Below, piece by piece: positions 14,362 through 22,944 of a stretch of DNA of 64,000 nucleotides. The DNA is from Iodobacter arcticus. Its GTDB lineage: Bacteria > Pseudomonadota > Gammaproteobacteria > Burkholderiales > Chitinibacteraceae. Within the stretch, counting starts at the first letter, position 1. The number at the start of each line of letters is the position of its first letter. The notes beneath the pieces are model-generated. The model did not search any database and had not been told where the DNA came from. It saw only the letters and a list, made by a program, of their open reading frames with translations. The translations under genes were made by a program, and so were the position numbers. The DNA is taken from assembly GCF_042664895.1 (NCBI RefSeq), contig NZ_JBHTBQ010000035.1, positions 1 through 64,000 of the forward strand, in the 5' to 3' direction.

Positions 14362-15717
14362 TCACAATGGCAATTGAACAACCACCCTCAATCCCCCCTC
14401 AGCTCGATTACTCAGCAAGATATCTCCTCCATGTGCGCGGGCAATGGCACGGGCGATGGCAAGCCCTAGGCCACTGCCGCCAGTATGACGGGAGCGGGAG
14501 GTTTCTAGGCGCACATAGGGCTCAAACACGCGTTCTAGATCAGCTTCAGCGATGCCGTCCCCATGATCAGCTATCGATACGATGATCATCCCGGCTTGCG
14601 CCTGTACATCAACATCAATCTGCACGCCGCCGTAACGCAGGGCGTTGTCGAGTAGATTGCCTAGGCAGCGTCTTAGCGCTTGTGGGCAGCCAATCATCAC
14701 GGCACGACTATGCCCACTGACGGTAATTTGCGCACCAAGGGCCTCCATATCTTCGATCACGCCTTCCAGTAAATCCATAAAATGCAATTTAACACTGGCC
14801 TCGGCGCTACTGCCTGCCCGTAAAAAAGCCAGCGTATCGGCGATTAAGTTTTCCATTTCTTCTAAATCGTGCTCAATCGCGGCATTTTGTGATGGGTCTT
14901 GCAGCTTTTCTAGACGCAAACGCACGCGGGTAATGGGTAAACGCAGATCGTGGGAAATACCTGCCAGCATTTGCGAGCGGGCGCTTAAATAGAGCTTAAT
15001 CGCGGATTGCATGCTATTAAATGTACGAGCCAGATGGGCCACTTCTGCTGGCCCTGTTTCGGGCAAGGCGGGCTGGTGCAGGTTTTTTGCCAAGCCTTCT
15101 GATGCAGCGGCAAAAACCGATAGCGGTTTAGTCAGCCGCCGTACCGCCCAAATAGAGAGCAGCGCCGCAGCCAGCGCCACTAACGCCAGCCAGCCCACAA
15201 TACGCCAAGGCTCCCGAATCAGCGCATTACCCATCCTAGAGGAGTGAAAAGTCACCACCGTGCCATCAGTTAGTTGCCCTTGTAAGGTCACCATTTTTAA
15301 TGCGCCATCAGCCAGCGCTTCCCAAGTGTCAGCATTTTGGTTTATGGGCACCCTTGCATATTTAATCGATACCACTTGCATTCGTACTGTCTTATGCAAC
15401 ATAGCCCGCACCAAGGATTCAAAATGCCGCGTATCCGGCGTTTCCGCCTCAGGGGTTAACCATTCACCTCCCAGCTCTACCCGATTAACCGGGTCACTTA
15501 ATACGGATAGCAAACGCAAACGAAAAGCATCGGGCGTTTCACACAATACATTCAGGGAGCTGGCCATATGCTGGGCCACGTATTCGGTTCGAAACGCGTA
15601 GACCTGCCGCGCTCGGTCGTTGAGCACCAGCCAGATTCCAGCGGCATTGGCTAAAAACAAGCCGGAAAGCATCACCAGTAAAATCTGACCAAATAGTGTT
15701 TTAGGCCAAAAGCGCAT
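14362..15717 (-). CDS. EnvZ-type sensor histidine kinase
   Basis: A 451-aa protein counted from the ATG at 15717 with AAGGGGGG upstream; a TTG one codon earlier is less likely. Transmembrane helix 1 (about 7-30) and helix 2 (about 172-192, LVALAAALLSIWAV) bracket a ~140-residue periplasmic domain. Then come HAMP, HisKA with the His in LAGISHDLRLPITRVRLRLE, and HATPase motifs LLDNALRYGG, DHGDGI and GSGLGLAIARAIA. Partner of the OmpR-type gene 58 bp upstream. The Leu-Pro-Ile-Thr-Arg after the His is typical of the EnvZ subgroup. Likely targets are the divergent exported protein and perhaps the RND operon, judged by position only. Confidence 0.88.
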   Translation of the reverse strand: MRFWPKTLFGQILLVMLSGLFLANAAGIWLVLNDRARQVYAFRTEYVAQHMASSLNVLCETPDAFRLRLLSVLSDPVNRVELGGEWLTPEAETPDTRHFESLVRAMLHKTVRMQVVSIKYARVPINQNADTWEALADGALKMVTLQGQLTDGTVVTFHSSRMGNALIREPWRIVGWLALVALAAALLSIWAVRRLTKPLSVFAAASEGLAKNLHQPALPETGPAEVAHLARTFNSMQSAIKLYLSARSQMLAGISHDLRLPITRVRLRLEKLQDPSQNAAIEHDLEEMENLIADTLAFLRAGSSAEASVKLHFMDLLEGVIEDMEALGAQITVSGHSRAVMIGCPQALRRCLGNLLDNALRYGGVQIDVDVQAQAGMIIVSIADHGDGIAEADLERVFEPYVRLETSRSRHTGGSGLGLAIARAIARAHGGDILLSNRAEGGLRVVVQLPL

Positions 15718-15775
15718 CAATTCCCCCCTTCAGCATCAGAAAATACCGAGGTAGCGCTGATCATCATCCACCGCA

Positions 15776-16480
15776 TCAGCAAGCCTCAACCTTACACGCC
15801 AGCATATAGCCACTACTGCGCAGGGTTTTAATCAACAGCGGCTCGCGTGCATCATCGCCAAGGCGGCGACGCAAGCGGCCTATCATCACATCAATCGTGC
15901 GATCAAATGGCGCGGCCTCTTTGCCATTAATGGCATCCATCAGCTGATCCCTTGATAAAACCCGGTTGGGGTTTTCTGCCAGCACTTGTAATAATCGATA
16001 TTCCCCAGTGGATAGCACCACCACTACACCATCTGCGCCTAATAAGTATTGCGCGGCCAGATCAAGCTCCCAACCTGCAAAACGCAGCCGCCGTGCCTTA
16101 GCCACCTTCACTGATTCCGGCGCGCGGCGCAAAATACTTTTGATACGTGCCAAGAGCTCTCTGGGATTAAATGGCTTGGGCAAATAATCATCAGCCCCCA
16201 TTTCTAAGCCAATAATCCGATCCAGCTCATCACCACGGGCCGTTAGCATTAACACTGGCAAATGAGAATTCACCCTTAAATTACGGCAGAGCGTAAGTCC
16301 GTCTTCCCTCGGTAGCATGATATCCAGAATCAGCAAATCAAAAGTTGCAGCTTCCATCGCCTTTAACATCGCATCGCCATCCCCCACCGCCGTAACACGA
16401 TAGCCCTGAGCCACTAAATAATCACTGAGTAGCGCGCGCAAATCTGCATCGTCATCCACCAAAATTAAATGTGCGCTCAT
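15776..16480 (-). CDS. OmpR-type response regulator
   Basis: A 234-aa protein. The receiver (about 1-118) has VDDDADL, the phosphoacceptor Asp in LLILDIMLPREDGL and the Lys in DYLPKPFNPRELLARI. The winged-helix domain (about 135-230) has VLSTGEYRLLQVLAENPNRV and RTIDVMIGRLRRRLGDD. A GAGG ribosome site precedes the ATG. Transcribed with the kinase downstream. The shared divergent region to 16815 carries GTAAA-type half sites at 11-bp spacing that fit binding by this protein. It ends in an unusual Cys-containing tail (ACKVEAC). Confidence 0.9.
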   Translation of the reverse strand: MSAHLILVDDDADLRALLSDYLVAQGYRVTAVGDGDAMLKAMEAATFDLLILDIMLPREDGLTLCRNLRVNSHLPVLMLTARGDELDRIIGLEMGADDYLPKPFNPRELLARIKSILRRAPESVKVAKARRLRFAGWELDLAAQYLLGADGVVVVLSTGEYRLLQVLAENPNRVLSRDQLMDAINGKEAAPFDRTIDVMIGRLRRRLGDDAREPLLIKTLRSSGYMLACKVEAC

Positions 16481-16593
16481 CCATTACCTCAGTCTTTTTG
16501 ATCACAGAACATCTTCGCCCGTGCAAGGAAAAGATGCTCCCGAAGAAACAGCGTTGTTTAAATAGGCCATTTTTCCAAGCTCCCGCCTCAAAT

Positions 16594-16654
16594 GTAGGGT
16601 GGGCACGTTTTTATGTCTACGCGTTCGTGCGCAACTCCATGCCCACCCTTCTAC
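16594..16654. repeat. Dispersed palindrome GTAGGGTGGGCACG...CCCACCCTTCTAC
   Basis: The arms GTAGGGTGGGCA and TGCCCACCCTTCTAC enclose ACGCGTTCGTGCGC-like sequence. Related to the 42676-42713 hairpin. It lies in the 334-bp divergent gap 16481-16814; the other recognisable item there is the half-site cluster at 16708-16738. Confidence 0.7.
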
Positions 16655-16707
16655 AAGTGTTTTGTTTCTTATAAGAGCATAACCCGCCTACCGCCTAGGG
16701 TACGACA

Positions 16708-16738
16708 GTAAATGACCGCTATTTACACGCCGTTTACA
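16708..16738. promoter_or_regulatory. Candidate OmpR/CpxR-type operator
   Basis: GTAAAT (16708-16713) and ATTTAC (16721-16726) form an inverted pair. TTTACA at 16722-16727 and again at 16733-16738 form a direct repeat with an 11-bp period, close to the GTAAA-N5-GTAAA style of CpxR sites. It sits about 75 bp before the exported-protein gene and 228 bp before the regulator gene. Confidence 0.45.
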
Positions 16739-16814
16739 AAAAGGACGGCCAAGCCATCAAACGGTTTACATAGGCACGGTTTAATGGCCCTACACCTTCA
16801 ACAGGAAAACCACC

Positions 16815-17159
16815 ATGAACAAGTCGTCTATTCTTGCCTTCACCATCACCTTCACCCTCGCCCTTTCTGCCTTTGCCAGCGCAGCGGGTACGGTTCCTTT
16901 TACAGAGCCAAGCCGTCCAGCAATGGACAACGATCACTCGGCTAACGCTGTAAGCCCAGATCAAACGGCCAGCGCTCAGGCCAAATCACACTCTAAAACC
17001 ACGGGGATTACGCCCTTCTCGCAGCGCAGCCGCCCGCCTATGGAAGCACAGGCTCGCAGTGAGCCGCACTCACCCGCCAAATCCACGGAAATTGCACCGG
17101 CTAATGTCACACCGGCCGATATGCACCCAGGCCGCCTTAAGCGCACCCAATACCAATAA
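16815..17159 (+). CDS. Exported small protein with a duplicated PF-x-x-SRP motif
   Basis: A 114-aa protein. Signal peptide at 1-24 (MNKSSILAFTITFTLALSAF, cleavage near ASA-AG). The mature part is Pro/Ser/Ala-rich and probably disordered. It contains GTVPFTEPSRPAM (25-37) and GITPFSQRSRPPM (64-76), two copies of one motif about 39 residues apart, and a tail HPGRLKRTQYQ. No known domain. It is divergent from the two-component genes and has a terminator right after it, so it is an independent unit. The layout recalls cpxP next to cpxRA, but there is no sequence similarity to CpxP that I can see. Confidence 0.7.
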   Translation: MNKSSILAFTITFTLALSAFASAAGTVPFTEPSRPAMDNDHSANAVSPDQTASAQAKSHSKTTGITPFSQRSRPPMEAQARSEPHSPAKSTEIAPANVTPADMHPGRLKRTQYQ

Positions 17160-17205
17160 ACCAAGCCGCCACTTAGCGCCATTTAGCCTTTTTTAATCAG
17201 CCAGC

Positions 17206-17233
17206 AAGCCCCGGTTAACGGGGCTTTTTATTT
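17206..17233 (+). terminator. Rho-independent terminator
   Basis: AAGCCCCG-GTTAA-CGGGGCTT followed by TTTATTT, ending the exported-protein transcript just before the efflux operon. Confidence 0.85.
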
Positions 17234-17247
17234 GAAACGAGAGCCCG

Positions 17248-18360
17248 ATGATGCCCACCTCCCCCAAAGCGCTCCCCTTCTGCTTGGCCCTGATCCTCAG
17301 CGCCTGCAACTCTGCGCCCGCCCCTACCGCCGCGCCTCTGCCTGAAGTAACAGCACTCCTGATCCAGCCGCACGATATTGCCATGCGCTCAGAGTTTGTT
17401 GGCGAAACCTCCGGGGTGCGGGATGTAGAAGTACGCGCTCGGGTTGGCGGCATTTTGCTTAAGCGCACTTTTACCGAGGGGCGGCCCGTTAAACAAGGGC
17501 AGGTTTTATTTGAGATTGATCCAGAGCCATATAAGGCAGAGCTGGATTTAGCCCAGGGGGAGCTGGCTCGGCAGCAGGCCATTTTAAACAAGGCCAGAGC
17601 CGATAAAGATCGCATTGCACCGCTCTTTAAAGAAAACGCAGTTTCTGAAAAAGATAACGATGATGCCATCAGCGCTTTTGCTGCCGCAGAGGCCAGCGTG
17701 CAAACGGCACAAGCCAAGGTCAAAACCGCCACACTTAACTTAGGCTACACCAAAGTGACCGCGCCCATTTCTGGCATCAGCAGTAAAGAAGCGCAATCAG
17801 AGGGCAGCTTGATCAGCAGCAGCGCGCCTCAGCCGCTTACCACCATTTCGCAAATGTCACCGCTCTACGCCGATTTCTCGGTTGCCGAGCAAGATCATCA
17901 GGCGTTTGAGCAAGCTCGAGCACCAGACCCAAGCAGCAGCAAAGAATTAAACACCCAAATCATGCTGGCTGATGGCACGGTTTACCCCTTAAAGGGCCGG
18001 GTCAATTTCCAAGATAACCGCATTGATCCGGCCACCGGCACCATCAATATGCGGGCGCAATTTGATAACCCCAAAGGGGATTTGCTGCCCGGCCAGTTTG
18101 TGCGCGTGATTGTAGACAATGGCGTTCGCCAGCAAGCCATCACCATTCCAGAACGCGCCATTGTGCAGCTGCAAGCCGAAAAACGCGTGATGCTGCTCAA
18201 TGACAAAAACATCGTTGAATCGCGCAAAGTTCAGCTAGGGGAAAGCATAGGGCATGAGGTGATTGTGGAATCCGGCCTGAAAGCGGGCGAGCGCATTATT
18301 GTGGATGGCTTAATCAAAGCGCGCCCAGGCCAGCAAGTCAGCATTAAAAAGGAGGGGTAA
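17248..18360 (+). CDS. RND efflux periplasmic adaptor (MexA/AcrA family)
   Basis: A 370-aa lipoprotein. The signal peptide ends in lipobox LSAC with the acylated Cys at residue 20. The barrel-sandwich/lipoyl segment (VRARVGGILLKRTFTEGRPV) and its partner half (LGYTKVTAPISGISSKE) flank a coiled-coil hairpin (about 100-160). These are followed by a beta-barrel and a membrane-proximal domain with GQFVRVIVDNG and ERAIVQLQ. It links the inner-membrane pump to the outer-membrane channel. First gene of a three-gene operon; its TAA is directly followed by the pump ATG. The substrate cannot be read from sequence. Confidence 0.93.
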   Translation: MMPTSPKALPFCLALILSACNSAPAPTAAPLPEVTALLIQPHDIAMRSEFVGETSGVRDVEVRARVGGILLKRTFTEGRPVKQGQVLFEIDPEPYKAELDLAQGELARQQAILNKARADKDRIAPLFKENAVSEKDNDDAISAFAAAEASVQTAQAKVKTATLNLGYTKVTAPISGISSKEAQSEGSLISSSAPQPLTTISQMSPLYADFSVAEQDHQAFEQARAPDPSSSKELNTQIMLADGTVYPLKGRVNFQDNRIDPATGTINMRAQFDNPKGDLLPGQFVRVIVDNGVRQQAITIPERAIVQLQAEKRVMLLNDKNIVESRKVQLGESIGHEVIVESGLKAGERIIVDGLIKARPGQQVSIKKEG

Positions 18361-21300
18361 ATGTTTTCTAAATTCTTTATCAACCGGCCCATCTTTGCCT
18401 CGGTGATTTCCATCGTGATTATGCTGGCGGGCTTGGCAGCGATGTTTTCGCTACCTGTTCAGCAATATCCAGATATCGTGCCTGCTGTGGTTTCCGTGAG
18501 CGCCAACTACCCCGGCGCTACGGCAGAAACCATTGCGCAAACCGTAGCATCCCCCTTGGAGCAACAGATTAACGGCGTAGACAATATGCTGTATCTGCAA
18601 TCCAAATCGGCGGCAAACGGGCAAATGAATATGAACGTCTATTTTGCCGTCGGCACCAATCCCGACCAAGCCACCATTGACGTCAACAACCGCGTGCAGG
18701 CAGCGCTCGCCAAAATGCCCGATGAAGTCAAACGGCAAGGCGTAACCGTCAGAAAGAAATCAACCGAAGTGCTGTCGGTGATCTCCTTAGGCTCGCCATC
18801 CGGCCAGTATGATCGCAATTTTATTGCCAATTACGCCCTACTCAATATTCTGGATGATCTAAAACGCATACCCGGCGTGGGGGATGCCAGCATGATGGGC
18901 GGCACCGATTACGCCATGCGGATCTGGCTAAAGCCCGATCGCCTGGCCCAGCTCAAGCTCACGCCTGCCGATGTGGTTAAAGCCGTGCAAGAGCAAAACT
19001 CGCAATTTGCAGCGGGCAAGCTAGGGGCCGAGCCAGACAATGATCCAGTTGATTTTACCTACACCATTAACGCCAAAGGCCGTCTGACTGATCCAAAAGA
19101 GTTTGAAGCCATTATTGTTAAATCCATGCCTGATGGCGCAAAAATCCGGCTAAAAGACGTGGCTCGTGTAGAAATGGGGGGTAATGATTATGATATTTCC
19201 GGCATGCGTAATGGCAAGCCATCCGTGGGGCTGGTGACTTACGCCCAGCCGGGCGCCAATGCGCTGAATGTATCCAAAGCCATTGCCAACAAAATGCAGG
19301 AACTCTCTACTCGCTTTCCTCAAGGCATGGACTACGCGATTCCTTACGACACCACCAAATTTGTTAAAACCTCGATCGAGAAAGTAGTCACCACCTTGCT
19401 TGAAGCAATGGTGCTGGTGTTTTGCGTGGTGTATTTATTTTTGCAAAATTTCCGCGCCACGCTCATCCCCTGCATTGCCGTGCCGGTATCCCTGCTCGGC
19501 ACTTTTGCCGGTTTGGCGATGTTCGGGTTTTCTATCAATCTGCTTACGCTATTTGGCATGGTACTGGCCATCGGCATTGTGGTGGACGATGCGATTGTGG
19601 TGCTTGAAAACGTCGAGCGAATTATGCGCGAGACGGGCTGCTCGGCCAAAGAGGCCTCGATTCAAGCCATGCAGGAAGTCTCCGGCCCCGTCGTAGCGAT
19701 TGTGCTGGTGCTTTGCGCGGTGTTTTTGCCCGTGGCCTTTATGAGTGGCATGACCGGGGTGATGTATCAGCAATTTGCCATCACGATTTCTATCTCAGTG
19801 ATTATTTCCGGCATTGTGGCGCTTACTCTATCTCCTGCCTTATGTGCGCTTTTGCTTAAACCCGGCCACCACGAACCTGCGCGTTTTTTTGTATGGTTCA
19901 ACCGTGTCTTTGAACGGATCACGGGAGGCTATATTGCGGGCGTTAAGTTTCTAAATCGCCGCGTTGGCGTGGCTTTTGTGCTGTTTGCGGGTATTTTAGC
20001 CAGCACGGCCTTGCTGTATGTCTTGGTGCCTACCTCCTTAGTACCGGCAGAAGATCAAGGCACGATGTTTGTAAGCGTTGCCCTGCCCGATGCCGCCTCA
20101 CTAGCCCGCACCCGTCAGGTAAGCGCCGAATCAGATGCCACGCTCAGCAAGCTGACCGAAGTACAAAATGTCACCACTTTTACCGGTTTTGATATTTTAT
20201 CCGGCTCCAAGCTCACCAATCACGCCACCAGCTTTGTGACGCTCACCCCTTGGGACGAGCGTAAGGGGCAAGGGCAGGATTCGTTTTCGCTGGCAGAAAA
20301 AGCCATGCAAAATGCCAACTCCATCCAGAGCGGCCTGATTACCGCCTTTACCCCACCGCCCATTATGGGCATGTCGACCACCGGCGGCTTAGAGGGCTAT
20401 TTGCAAGACCGTAACGGTGCAGGCTCGCAAGCGCTGAGCACGGCCACACAAAAGCTGATTGATGCGGCAAAAAAACGCCCTGAATTTGCCAAGGTCACCA
20501 CCACCTTCCGCGCCAATGTACCGCAGTACTTTGTTGATCTGGATCGCGAAAAAGCCAAGGCGCTGGGGGTCAATATCAATGATGTATTCAGCAGCATGCA
20601 AGCCACTCTGGGCCAGCTCTATATCAACGATTTCAACCGCTTTGGCCGCACCTACAAAGTGCAGCTGCAATCTGAAGCCCAATATCGCAAACGCCCTCAA
20701 GATCTGAGCAATATTTTTGTGCGATCTGCCAAAGGCGACATGATTCCGCTCACCAGCCTTGTCACCATTAAAGACACCAGCGGGCCAGAGCTGGTAGAGC
20801 GCTTTAATATCTTTGGCGCGGCCAAAATCATGATCCAACCTGCGGCAGGTATTAGCTCGGGGGAAGCCATTAAGGCCATGGAAAGCGTTACCGCCACCGC
20901 ATTGAGCAGCGATTACACCCTTGCCTGGACCGGTAGCGCTTATCAGGAGAAAGAAGCCAGCGGCACGGCAGGCATTGCCTTTTTGCTTGGCATTGTGATG
21001 GTGTTTTTAATTTTGGCGGCGCAATACGAAAGATGGAGCTTGCCATTTGCCGTGATTACCTCGGTGCCCTTTGCACTCTTTGGAGCCCTGCTGGCCGCAT
21101 ATATGCGGGATATGAATAACGACGTGTATTTTCAGATCGGCATGGTGACGCTGATTGGTCTGGCGGCTAAAAACGCTATTTTGATCGTTGAATTTGCGGT
21201 AATGAAGTTTGAAGAAGGCATGAGCTTATCTGACGCCGCCATCGAAGCGGCAAGACTACGCTTCAGGCCAATTGTCATGACATCGCTCGCCTTTATTTTA

Positions 21301-21456
21301 GGCTGCGTGCCACTGATTACCTCAAGTGGTGCAGGGGCAAACAGCCGCCATTCGCTAGGCACACCGGTGATTGGCGGCATGCTGGCCGCTACCTTTATTG
21401 CCATTTTCTTTATCCCGCTGTTTTTCCGCCTGATTATGGGCTTAAAGAAAAAGTAG
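18361..21456 (+). CDS. RND multidrug efflux pump, inner-membrane subunit (AcrB/MexB family)
   Basis: A 1031-aa protein of full family length (HAE1 type). It begins MFSKFFINRPIFASVISIVI. The proton-relay Asp pair is visible in AIGIVVDDAIVVLENVERI (helix 4), and the second half has VTLIGLAAKNAILIVEFA and RLRFRPIVMTSLAFILG. Twelve membrane helices and two large periplasmic loops (about 30-330 and 560-870) fit the trimeric drug/H+ antiporter. It works with the adaptor upstream and the channel downstream. The proximity of an OmpR/EnvZ-type pair suggests control by it, as for other RND operons, but this is not shown. Confidence 0.96.
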   Translation: MFSKFFINRPIFASVISIVIMLAGLAAMFSLPVQQYPDIVPAVVSVSANYPGATAETIAQTVASPLEQQINGVDNMLYLQSKSAANGQMNMNVYFAVGTNPDQATIDVNNRVQAALAKMPDEVKRQGVTVRKKSTEVLSVISLGSPSGQYDRNFIANYALLNILDDLKRIPGVGDASMMGGTDYAMRIWLKPDRLAQLKLTPADVVKAVQEQNSQFAAGKLGAEPDNDPVDFTYTINAKGRLTDPKEFEAIIVKSMPDGAKIRLKDVARVEMGGNDYDISGMRNGKPSVGLVTYAQPGANALNVSKAIANKMQELSTRFPQGMDYAIPYDTTKFVKTSIEKVVTTLLEAMVLVFCVVYLFLQNFRATLIPCIAVPVSLLGTFAGLAMFGFSINLLTLFGMVLAIGIVVDDAIVVLENVERIMRETGCSAKEASIQAMQEVSGPVVAIVLVLCAVFLPVAFMSGMTGVMYQQFAITISISVIISGIVALTLSPALCALLLKPGHHEPARFFVWFNRVFERITGGYIAGVKFLNRRVGVAFVLFAGILASTALLYVLVPTSLVPAEDQGTMFVSVALPDAASLARTRQVSAESDATLSKLTEVQNVTTFTGFDILSGSKLTNHATSFVTLTPWDERKGQGQDSFSLAEKAMQNANSIQSGLITAFTPPPIMGMSTTGGLEGYLQDRNGAGSQALSTATQKLIDAAKKRPEFAKVTTTFRANVPQYFVDLDREKAKALGVNINDVFSSMQATLGQLYINDFNRFGRTYKVQLQSEAQYRKRPQDLSNIFVRSAKGDMIPLTSLVTIKDTSGPELVERFNIFGAAKIMIQPAAGISSGEAIKAMESVTATALSSDYTLAWTGSAYQEKEASGTAGIAFLLGIVMVFLILAAQYERWSLPFAVITSVPFALFGALLAAYMRDMNNDVYFQIGMVTLIGLAAKNAILIVEFAVMKFEEGMSLSDAAIEAARLRFRPIVMTSLAFILGCVPLITSSGAGANSRHSLGTPVIGGMLAATFIAIFFIPLFFRLIMGLKKK

Positions 21457-21521
21457 CCCCCTGAAAAAACAAACACCCGCGCCTGCTGGTAACGGTAGGC
21501 GCACACCCTGAGATCTTCGCT

Positions 21522-22871
21522 ATGAAACCATCCCTGATTGCCAGCCTGCTCGCGCTGCTCTGCACGGCTTGCGCCATCACGCCCGAGCCCACCATGCCAA
21601 GCCTTGATTTACCTCAATCCACATACAAAGCATCGATTGCTAACGACTGGTGGAAAACATTTGATGACCCGCTGCTCAATATGCTGATCGCACAAACGCT
21701 GCAGCATAATAACAATCTGAGTATCGCCGCCGCCCGAATAGAAGAAGCCCGCGCCAAACTGGGCATCAGCAGCTCAGCCCAATGGCCTCGTTTAGATTTG
21801 CAAGGCAAGCAGCAAAACAATACAGACACCGGCGCGCCCAAAATGCAGCTGGCAGGCGCGGCAAGCTGGGAGCTGGATTTATGGGGCCGCCTTGCTAACC
21901 AAACAGAAGCCGCCAGCCAGCTGCTCCTATCCACTCAAGCGGCACACACCGGCTTACAACTGGCACTCAGCGCAGAAACGGCCCAAGCCTATTTCAATCT
22001 ACGCGCTCTGGATGCCCAGCTTGTTCTGGCAAACCAAACTGTTGCATCGCGCAAAGCAGCATTTGTCTTACAAACAAAACGCTTTCAAGGCGGGCTGATT
22101 AGCGAACTGGAAGCACGGCAGGCAGAAAGCGATTTTGCCGCTGCACAAGCCATTGTTCCCCAATACCAGAGCAAAATTGCGCAAGCAGAAAGCATCCTGT
22201 CGATACTTAGCGGGCAATCCCCAAGAGCGCTCATCGAAGAGGGATTACAGCGCGGCAAGCCCATCGGCGACATCCACATTGCTAATCAGCTACCCACGCA
22301 CCTCCCTTCTGATCTCTTACTTCGCCGCCCCGATATTGCAGAGGCCGAAGCCCGCCTACGTGCCAGCCACGCCGAAGTGGCCGCAGCACGCGCAGCATGG
22401 TTTCCGCAGATTTCTCTATCCGGCATCCTTGGCACCGCCAGCAATCCACTGGCTAATCTATTTGCCGCAGGCAGTAAAACTTGGCAATTTGCAGGTAATC
22501 TTGGCATGCCGCTATTTGATGGCGGCCTGAGCGCAGCACAAATAGACCAAGCCCGTGCCCAAGATAAAGCCGCAGCAGCGGGCTACCGGCAAGCCGTACA
22601 AAACGCCTTTGCCGACGCCTTTGCCGCACTAAAAATCAATCAATTAAGTCAGGAAAAAACCACAGCCCAAGCGGGGCAGATCACGGCGCTTGAGCGCCAG
22701 CTCAAATTAGCCATTTTGCGCTACGACAACGGCTATAGCGATTACCTCACCGTACTGGATAGCGAGCGCAATTTATTCAACGGCAGGTTAGAGCTGATTA
22801 GCGCAACACGCGATCAGCTATTGGCACAGGTCAGCCTGTTTAAGGCTTTGGGAGGGGGCATTAAAGTGTAA
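21522..22871 (+). CDS. RND outer-membrane channel lipoprotein (OprM/NodT family)
   Basis: A 449-aa protein. Lipobox LCTAC places the lipid on Cys17. Two OEP repeats are visible: the first with NDWWKTFDDPLLNMLIAQTL, NNLSIAAARIEEARA and LDLWGRLANQTEA; the second with LPSDLLLRRPDIAEAEARLRA, AWFPQISLSG and NGYSDYLTVLDSERNLF. It forms the trimeric exit duct for the pump encoded upstream. A bidirectional terminator follows at 22901, where the operon meets the T6SS island. Confidence 0.94.
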   Translation: MKPSLIASLLALLCTACAITPEPTMPSLDLPQSTYKASIANDWWKTFDDPLLNMLIAQTLQHNNNLSIAAARIEEARAKLGISSSAQWPRLDLQGKQQNNTDTGAPKMQLAGAASWELDLWGRLANQTEAASQLLLSTQAAHTGLQLALSAETAQAYFNLRALDAQLVLANQTVASRKAAFVLQTKRFQGGLISELEARQAESDFAAAQAIVPQYQSKIAQAESILSILSGQSPRALIEEGLQRGKPIGDIHIANQLPTHLPSDLLLRRPDIAEAEARLRASHAEVAAARAAWFPQISLSGILGTASNPLANLFAAGSKTWQFAGNLGMPLFDGGLSAAQIDQARAQDKAAAAGYRQAVQNAFADAFAALKINQLSQEKTTAQAGQITALERQLKLAILRYDNGYSDYLTVLDSERNLFNGRLELISATRDQLLAQVSLFKALGGGIKV

Positions 22872-22900
22872 ATAGCCCCTTCACAGAAAACGCTCAAACC

Positions 22901-22937
22901 AAAAACAAAGGCCAGCGTATACCAAGCCTTTGTTTTT
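22901..22937. terminator. Bidirectional Rho-independent terminator
   Basis: AAAAACAAAGGC (22901-22912) pairs exactly with GCCTTTGTTTTT (22926-22937). It has T-runs on both sides and lies between the converging efflux operon and the DUF3396 gene. Confidence 0.88.
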
Positions 22938-22944
22938 AAAAAAA

